From Abyssibacter profundi (lineage in GTDB: Bacteria; Pseudomonadota; Gammaproteobacteria; Nevskiales; OUC007), in the NCBI RefSeq assembly GCF_003151135.1, contig NZ_QEQK01000005.1, positions 271,235 through 309,968 of the forward strand: a stretch of DNA of 38,734 bases. The letters run 5' to 3'. Shown here in pieces: positions 34,197 to 38,734 of the stretch. The notes below the pieces were generated by a model. That model worked only from the letters and a program-made list of their open reading frames with translations, was not told the origin of the DNA and did no database searches. Numbering within the stretch: position 1 is the stretch's first letter; each line of letters begins with the position of its first letter. A program made the translations under genes and the position numbers.

Positions 34197-36812
34197 ATGA
34201 TCACACTCGCGCAAATTCGACAGCAGTTTCTCGACTACTTTGCCGAGCAGGAACACGCCGTCGTGCGGTCCAGCTCGCTGGTGCCGGGCAATGATCCGAC
34301 CTTGTTGTTCACCAATGCAGGGATGGTGCAATTCAAGGAAACATTTCTTGGGCAGGAACGTCGGGACTACAGCCGTGCTGTGAGTTCGCAGCGCTGTGTC
34401 CGTGCCGGTGGCAAGCACAACGATCTCGATAACGTCGGCTACACCGCGCGGCACCACACGTTCTTCGAAATGCTGGGTAATTTCAGTTTCGGGGATTACT
34501 TCAAACGCGAAGCCATCCACTTTGCATGGACCTTTCTGACCGAGAAGCTGGGTTTACCGCCCGAAAAGCTTTGGGTCACGGTGTTTGAAGAAGATGACGA
34601 GGCTGCATCCATCTGGCTGGACGAGCTGGGAGTTAGCCCCGAGCGCTTCTCGCGGATCGGCGCCAAGGATAATTTCTGGACCATGGGCGATACGGGGCCC
34701 TGCGGTCCCTGTTCGGAAATCTTCTACGACCATGGACCCGAGGTTCCAGGCGGCCCGCCGGGAACGCCCGAAGAAGACGGCGACCGTTACATCGAGATCT
34801 GGAATCTCGTGTTCATGCAGTACGACCGGGCGGCCGATGGCACGCTGGCGCCGCTGCCAGCACCGTCCGTGGATACCGGCATGGGCCTGGAGCGTTTGGC
34901 CGCCGTGCTCCAGGGCGTGCATTCGAACTACGAAATCGACTTGTTCCAGGCCTTGATCCGGGCCGCCGGCGCGATTGCCGGCCAGAAGGATCTGGAGCAT
35001 CCCTCGCTCAAGGTCATCGCCGACCATATCCGGGCCACCGCATTCCTGATCGTCGACGGCGTGCTGCCGTCCAATGAGGGCCGTGGTTTTGTCCTGCGGC
35101 GGATCATGCGTCGGGCGATCCGGCACGGGTACAAGCTGGGGATCGACGAGCCATTCTTCGACAAGCTGGTCGCGCCGCTGGTGGAGCAAATGGGCGCGGC
35201 CTACCCCGAATTGGCCAACGCCGCATCGCATGTGGAGCAGACCATTCGCCGCGAGGAGCAGCGCTTTGCCGAGACCCTGGCCCAGGGCATGCAGCTACTG
35301 GAAAGCGCGCTGGCCGAGGTGGACGGCCAGGTGCTGCCGGGTGAGGTGGCCTTCAAGCTCTACGACACCTATGGATTTCCGGTCGACCTCACCGCCGATG
35401 TCTGCCGTGAGCGCGATGTCACCGTGGACATGGCCGGTTTTGAGTCCGCGATGGAAGCCCAGCGCCAGCGTGCACGCGCGGCCAGCCGTTTCGGCGCGGC
35501 GGAATCCGCCGTGGCGGTGACCGAGGCGACCGAGTTTGTCGGTTACGCCGAGGTCGAGGGCCAGGGTCGGGTCACAACGCTCATCGTCGACGGCGACATA
35601 GTGGAATCCATCCAGCCGGGACAGTCGGCCATTGTGGTGTTGGATTCGACACCGTTTTACGCCGAGTCGGGCGGCCAGGTGGGCGATACCGGCGAACTGC
35701 GCTGCGGCGAGACCGTGTTCCGTGTCACCGATACCCGCAAGCAGCCGGGTGGGGCCTTTGGCCATCACGGCTCTGTGACCGGGGGGCGCCTCGCCGTCGG
35801 TGATGTGGTGGACGCGCGTATCGATAGCGCGCGGCGGGCGGCCATCATGCGCAACCATTCGGCGACGCATCTGCTGCATGCGGTGTTGCGCGAGACCCTG
35901 GGCGAACACGTGGCGCAGAAAGGCTCTCTGGTCGCTCCAGATCGTCTGCGCTTTGACTTCTCCCAGCCGGAGCCGGTCACAGCCGAGCAACTGGCCGAGA
36001 TCGAACAGCGTGTGAATGCGCGCATTCTCACCAACACGGCGGCGCAGACCCGCGAGCAAAGCTATGACGATGCCATCGCCTCTGGCGCCATGGCCTTGTT
36101 CGGAGAGAAGTACGGCGACAAGGTCAGGGTGCTCCAGTTCGGCGAGTTCTCGACCGAACTCTGCGGCGGCACGCATGTCCAGCGTTTGGGTGATATCGGC
36201 CTGTTCAAAATCACCTCGGAATCGGGCGTGGCCGCCGGGGTGCGCCGCATCGAAGCCGTCACCGGGCTCGACGCCCTGGACTGGGTTCGTGGTGCGCAGG
36301 CGCGGCTGGACGGCATCGCCGGGCTGGTCAAGTCCTCACCGGATGAAGTGGAAGGCAAGGTGGCCGGTCTGGTCGAGCGTAGCCGCCAACTGGAGAAGGA
36401 GCTGGAGCGACTCAAGGGCAAGCTGGCGTCGTCACAGGGCTCCGATCTGGCGAGTCAGGCCGTAGAGCACGGCGGCGTCGCAACGCTGGCCGCGCGCCTG
36501 GATGGCGCTGACGTCAAGACGCTACGCGACACGGTCGACCAGCTGAAAAACAAGCTGGGTACCGCCGCCATCGTGCTTGGAGCGGTGCAGGGCGAGAAGG
36601 TCTTGCTCATCGCCGGCGTGTCCAAGGACGCGACCGCTCGCGTGAAGGCGGGCGATCTGGTCAACATCGCGGCGGCTGAAGTCGGCGGGCGTGGCGGCGG
36701 CCGTCCCGACATGGCGCAAGCAGGTGGCAGCCAGCCGGAGGGACTCGACACCGCGCTGGATGCCGCGCGGCGATGGCTGCAAACCCAATTGGCCACGGAG
36801 GCAGATGCCTGA
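34197..36812 (+). CDS. alaS: Alanyl-tRNA synthetase
   Basis: AlaS charges tRNA-Ala and edits mischarged Ser/Gly. The 871-residue protein has a class II catalytic core: [35 protein letters not shown] and the motif-3 region [17 protein letters not shown]. The editing domain has [18 protein letters not shown] and the zinc motif [15 protein letters not shown]. The C-terminal C-Ala domain ends with [18 protein letters not shown] 34197 begins the conserved [14 protein letters not shown]; the open frame further upstream to 34131 crosses the promoter. Its TGA overlaps the lysC ATG (TGATG), a conserved gamma pairing. Confidence 0.97.
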   Translation: MITLAQIRQQFLDYFAEQEHAVVRSSSLVPGNDPTLLFTNAGMVQFKETFLGQERRDYSRAVSSQRCVRAGGKHNDLDNVGYTARHHTFFEMLGNFSFGDYFKREAIHFAWTFLTEKLGLPPEKLWVTVFEEDDEAASIWLDELGVSPERFSRIGAKDNFWTMGDTGPCGPCSEIFYDHGPEVPGGPPGTPEEDGDRYIEIWNLVFMQYDRAADGTLAPLPAPSVDTGMGLERLAAVLQGVHSNYEIDLFQALIRAAGAIAGQKDLEHPSLKVIADHIRATAFLIVDGVLPSNEGRGFVLRRIMRRAIRHGYKLGIDEPFFDKLVAPLVEQMGAAYPELANAASHVEQTIRREEQRFAETLAQGMQLLESALAEVDGQVLPGEVAFKLYDTYGFPVDLTADVCRERDVTVDMAGFESAMEAQRQRARAASRFGAAESAVAVTEATEFVGYAEVEGQGRVTTLIVDGDIVESIQPGQSAIVVLDSTPFYAESGGQVGDTGELRCGETVFRVTDTRKQPGGAFGHHGSVTGGRLAVGDVVDARIDSARRAAIMRNHSATHLLHAVLRETLGEHVAQKGSLVAPDRLRFDFSQPEPVTAEQLAEIEQRVNARILTNTAAQTREQSYDDAIASGAMALFGEKYGDKVRVLQFGEFSTELCGGTHVQRLGDIGLFKITSESGVAAGVRRIEAVTGLDALDWVRGAQARLDGIAGLVKSSPDEVEGKVAGLVERSRQLEKELERLKGKLASSQGSDLASQAVEHGGVATLAARLDGADVKTLRDTVDQLKNKLGTAAIVLGAVQGEKVLLIAGVSKDATARVKAGDLVNIAAAEVGGRGGGRPDMAQAGGSQPEGLDTALDAARRWLQTQLATEADA

Positions 36813-38041
36813 TGGCGTTGTACGTACAGAAATTTGGCGGGACATCCGTCGCCACGGTCGAGCGCATCAAGCATGTCGCCAGCAAGGTGGCGGCGAGTCG
36901 GGCGCAAGGCCACAAGGTGGTGGTCGTGGTGTCGGCCATGTCCGGCGAGACCGACCGGCTGATCGGCCTCGCCCGCGAGGCCAGCGCCCAACCTGAGCCG
37001 CGTGAAATGGACGTGCTGCTGTCGACCGGCGAGCAGGTCACCATTGCGCTATTGGCCATGGTGCTGGAGCAGATGGGCGTGCCCGCGCGGTCCTACACCG
37101 GCGGGCAGGTGCGCATCGTCACCGACGAAGCGCATGGCAAGGCCCGTATCCAGTCCATTGATCGTGAACGGATCGACGCTGATCTCGAAGCCGGTCGCAT
37201 CGTGATCGTGGCGGGTTTCCAGGGCGTGACCGAAGACGGAGACATCACGACCCTGGGGCGCGGAGGCTCCGATACCACGGGGGTGGCGCTTGCCGCCGCG
37301 CTCAAGGCCGACGAGTGCCAGATCTTTACCGACGTGGATGGGGTGTACACCACCGACCCGCGCGTTGAACCCCGCGCCCGCCGTATGACCCGCATCACCT
37401 TCGAAGAGATGCTGGAAATGGCGAGCCTGGGCTCCAAGGTGTTGCAGATTCGCGCCGTTGAATTCGCTGGTAAGTACCGCGTGCCCCTACGCGTGCTATC
37501 GACCTTCCAGGATGGTCCCGGCACGCTGATTTCCCTCGATGAGGAAGACGAAATGGAACAACCGCTGATCTCCGGGATCGCGTTCAATCGGGATGAAGCC
37601 CAGGTCACGGTCAAGGGCGTGCCCGATCAACCCGGTATTGCCTCCTCGGTGCTGTCGCCGGTCGGACAGGCGAACATCGAAGTCGACATGATCGTGCAGA
37701 ACGTGGGTTCCGACGGGACCACAGACCTCACGTTTACCGTGCATCGCAATGACTACGAGCGCACCCTCGACGTGCTGCGGGCGGCCGCCGAACGCGTGGG
37801 TGCAGGCGCGGTGCTCGGCGCCGTGGATATCGTGAAGATTTCTGTGGTCGGAGTGGGTATGCGCTCACACGCGGGCATCGCCGGACGCATGTTCGAGACG
37901 CTGGCGCATGAGGGCATCAACATCCGAATGATCTCGACCTCCGAAATCAAGATCTCGGTTGTTGTTGAAGACAAGTATCTCGAACTCGCCGTGCGAGCCC
38001 TGCACGCTGCGTTCGGATTGGACATCGAAACCGCGATCTAA
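36812..38041 (+). CDS. lysC: Aspartate kinase (lysine/threonine/methionine pathway)
   Basis: LysC phosphorylates aspartate as the first step to lysine, threonine, methionine and diaminopimelate. The 409-residue protein has the N-terminal LYVQKFGGTSVATVERI, then LLSTGEQVTIALLAM. The kinase core motif is TLGRGGSDTTGVALAAALKAD and the nucleotide site is FTDVDGVYTTDPR. Two ACT domains follow (from about residue 265 and 345), consistent with feedback control by lysine/threonine. The single-function type matches pseudomonad LysC. ATG 36812 overlaps the alaS stop; a GGAGG lies 11 bases upstream inside alaS. Confidence 0.96.
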   Translation: MALYVQKFGGTSVATVERIKHVASKVAASRAQGHKVVVVVSAMSGETDRLIGLAREASAQPEPREMDVLLSTGEQVTIALLAMVLEQMGVPARSYTGGQVRIVTDEAHGKARIQSIDRERIDADLEAGRIVIVAGFQGVTEDGDITTLGRGGSDTTGVALAAALKADECQIFTDVDGVYTTDPRVEPRARRMTRITFEEMLEMASLGSKVLQIRAVEFAGKYRVPLRVLSTFQDGPGTLISLDEEDEMEQPLISGIAFNRDEAQVTVKGVPDQPGIASSVLSPVGQANIEVDMIVQNVGSDGTTDLTFTVHRNDYERTLDVLRAAAERVGAGAVLGAVDIVKISVVGVGMRSHAGIAGRMFETLAHEGINIRMISTSEIKISVVVEDKYLELAVRALHAAFGLDIETAI

Positions 38042-38057
38042 CACGCCGCCGGCGTTC

Positions 38058-38150
38058 TGATATTCTCGGAAGCCTTGGCAAGGGGCGTCACGAGACGGCC
38101 CAAAGGGACCTTGGGACGGCAACATTGCGGTCTGTACATGGAGTACAAGC
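38058..38150 (+). promoter_or_regulatory. csrA promoter and GGA-rich leader
   Basis: TG-A-TATTCT (38058-38066) is an extended -10 element with no good -35, placed after a short palindrome at the lysC end. The leader has GGA motifs at 38106, 38114 and 38140. The last lies within the ribosome-binding site GGAG, seven bases before the csrA ATG. This pattern is the known arrangement for CsrA repressing its own translation, as in E. coli. Confidence 0.5.
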
Positions 38151-38342
38151 ATGCTCATTTTGACCCGACGTGTCGGCGAGACAGTCATGATCGGTGACGA
38201 GGTCACCGTCACGGTTCTGGGCGTCAAAGGCAATCAGGTACGTCTTGGCGTCAACGCACCGCGCTCGGTCGCAGTGCACCGACAGGAAATCTACGACCGA
38301 ATCCAGAAGGAAGAAGCGGCCAACGAGCCCGTCGACGAATAA
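38151..38342 (+). CDS. csrA: Carbon storage regulator CsrA/RsmA
   Basis: CsrA is a dimeric RNA-binding protein that blocks or stabilises mRNAs by binding GGA motifs. The 63-residue protein matches the family: [35 protein letters not shown] and [15 protein letters not shown], including the RNA-contacting Arg near the C-terminal strand. The ATG has GGAG seven bases upstream. Position after lysC and before tRNA-Ser is conserved in gammaproteobacteria. Post-transcriptional control of biofilm/c-di-GMP functions is typical. Confidence 0.97.
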   Translation: MLILTRRVGETVMIGDEVTVTVLGVKGNQVRLGVNAPRSVAVHRQEIYDRIQKEEAANEPVDE

Positions 38343-38426
38343 GCGGCTGGCCCTCAAGCGCCGCGCCGCGTACAATCACGCCCGCTTTGGCTGGCGCGAC
38401 ACCCGCGACATCCAAGCCAACCCTAC

Positions 38427-38519
38427 GGAGAAGTGGCCGAGCGGCTGAAGGCGCTCCCCTGCTAAGGGAGTATGGGGTTTATAGCCTCATCGAGGGTTCG
38501 AATCCCTCCTTCTCCGCCA
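38427..38519 (+). tRNA. tRNA-Ser (anticodon GCT), CCA encoded
   Basis: This 93-base class II tRNA reads AGC/AGT. The acceptor stem pairs GGAGAAG with CTTCTCC, followed by G and an encoded CCA. The anticodon arm is CTCCC-CTGCTAA-GGGAG with GCT at 38461-38463. The variable arm is long, as in tRNA-Ser, and the T-arm has GAGGGTTCGAATCCCTC. It follows csrA after 84 bases. Confidence 0.96.
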
Positions 38520-38558
38520 AATGAGAAAGCCCCGCGCCAGCGGGGCTTTTTCGTTTGG
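38502..38558 (+). repeat. Direct repeat copy 1: tRNA-Ser 3' end plus terminator
   Basis: Bases 38502-38558 match 38678-38734 at 56 of 57 positions (G at 38536, A at 38712). The repeated segment starts inside the T-arm, includes the 3' acceptor strand and CCA, and covers the terminator. Duplication of a tRNA 3' end is typical of integrase attachment sites. Confidence 0.85.
38529..38551 (+). terminator. Intrinsic terminator of tRNA-Ser
   Basis: A 7-bp GC stem (GCCCCGC / GCGGGGC) with a 4-base loop and five T immediately after forms a standard Rho-independent terminator ten bases beyond the CCA. Confidence 0.9.
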
Positions 38559-38594
38559 TGGGGAAGGGGATTTGGATGAGAGCCCCCGGTTCGA

Positions 38595-38619
38595 CGATTG
38601 GGCCAGGACGGCCCAATCG
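38595..38619. repeat. Perfect 10-bp palindrome between the direct repeats
   Basis: CGATTGGGCC and GGCCCAATCG flank an AGGAC loop. A weaker version, GGGCC-AGGAT-GGCCC, occurs at 38657-38671 with nearly the same loop. The two are separated by GCGCAGCG-rich sequence containing CGCAGCG twice. This looks like a REP/BIME-type intergenic element. No gene is supported in 38559-38677. Confidence 0.6.
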
Positions 38620-38677
38620 GACGCGGGAGCGCAGCGACGGCGCCGCGCAGCGGCGAGGGCCAGGATGGCCCGAGTCT

Positions 38678-38734
38678 ATCCCTCCTTCTCCGCCAAATGA
38701 GAAAGCCCCGCACCAGCGGGGCTTTTTCGTTTGG
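38678..38734 (+). repeat. Direct repeat copy 2: partial tRNA-Ser 3' end plus terminator
   Basis: This is the second copy of the 57-base repeat, 176 bases downstream of the first and ending at the window edge, so its true length is unknown. It has only the last part of the T-arm, the 3' acceptor strand and CCA, so it is not a tRNA gene. The sequence before 38678 has no tRNA body. Confidence 0.85.
38705..38727 (+). terminator. Duplicated intrinsic terminator in repeat copy 2
   Basis: It has the same 7-bp stem and T5 tail as the tRNA-Ser terminator, with one loop base changed (ACCA for GCCA). It may back up termination or mark a former tRNA or integration boundary. Confidence 0.8.

Noticed and set aside
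38462-38713. 83-codon minus-strand ORF antisense to tRNA-Ser and its terminator
   Set aside because: It reads the tRNA and both terminators in reverse (GGEGGIRTLDE-type peptide). This is a well-known false ORF across tRNA-Ser genes, with no RBS or domain.

Overview
The window is a contiguous, GC-rich, densely coded stretch of a gammaproteobacterial chromosome. The order mutS / pncC-recA-recX / alaS-lysC-csrA / tRNA-Ser is a classic gammaproteobacterial housekeeping block. Secreted Sel1/TonB-type repeat proteins and an ilvH-ilvC-(psd)-pssA-leuA cluster suggest a lineage near the Xanthomonadales/Chromatiales, but this is inference from gene content and no species is named. There is no rRNA, CRISPR array, insertion sequence or prophage; the only mobile-like signal is a duplicated tRNA-Ser 3' end at the right edge.

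Region by region. (1) 1-1140: the 5' part of pilB (minus) and divergent comEA, both type IV pilus/DNA-uptake genes. (2) 1160-9633: branched-chain amino acid and phospholipid block. ilvB points left, with an lpoA-type gene behind it, while ilvH, ilvC, a PSD-like gene, pssA and leuA point right. The PSD-like protein has lost the Gly-Ser self-cleavage site and the conserved His. leuA has its own promoter and a possible Leu-containing leader ORF. (3) 9644-16895: family-4 uracil-DNA glycosylase and rimI; then leftward gamma-glutamyltransferase, a pore-less voltage-sensor-like protein and a secreted helical-repeat protein; a membrane diguanylate cyclase; and a PanE-like reductase.

(4) 17010-23805: the most unusual region. 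It is a tightly coupled operon: a small ORF, an alpha/beta hydrolase interrupted by an in-frame TGA, DUF3450, a long ExbB/TolQ-like protein, a short ExbB/TolQ-like protein, TonB, and an 852-residue periplasmic protein that joins a TPR domain to a DUF1329 domain. The expected ExbD gene is absent: the second ExbB stop codon overlaps the tonB start. This resembles Vibrio/Shewanella-type TonB2 operons, but with a missing ExbD and a fused outer-membrane-type domain it may be a distinct energy-transduction or lipid/hydrophobic-compound system. It is followed by a GAF-GGDEF protein with a degenerate active site and an intact RxxD I-site, which looks like a c-di-GMP receptor.

(5) 24986-27778: an ABC1/UbiB-type kinase with DUF6918, DUF2505 and DUF2970 neighbours. 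(6) 27791-38551: mutS, pncC, recA (LexA-box-like site spanning the pncC stop and recA start), recX, a TonB-C/Sel1 gene split by a C8 homopolymer frameshift, alaS, lysC, csrA with GGA motifs in its leader, and tRNA-Ser(GCT) with a terminator. (7) 38502-38734: a 57-bp near-exact repeat of the tRNA 3' end plus terminator, with palindromic sequence between the copies; it runs off the window.
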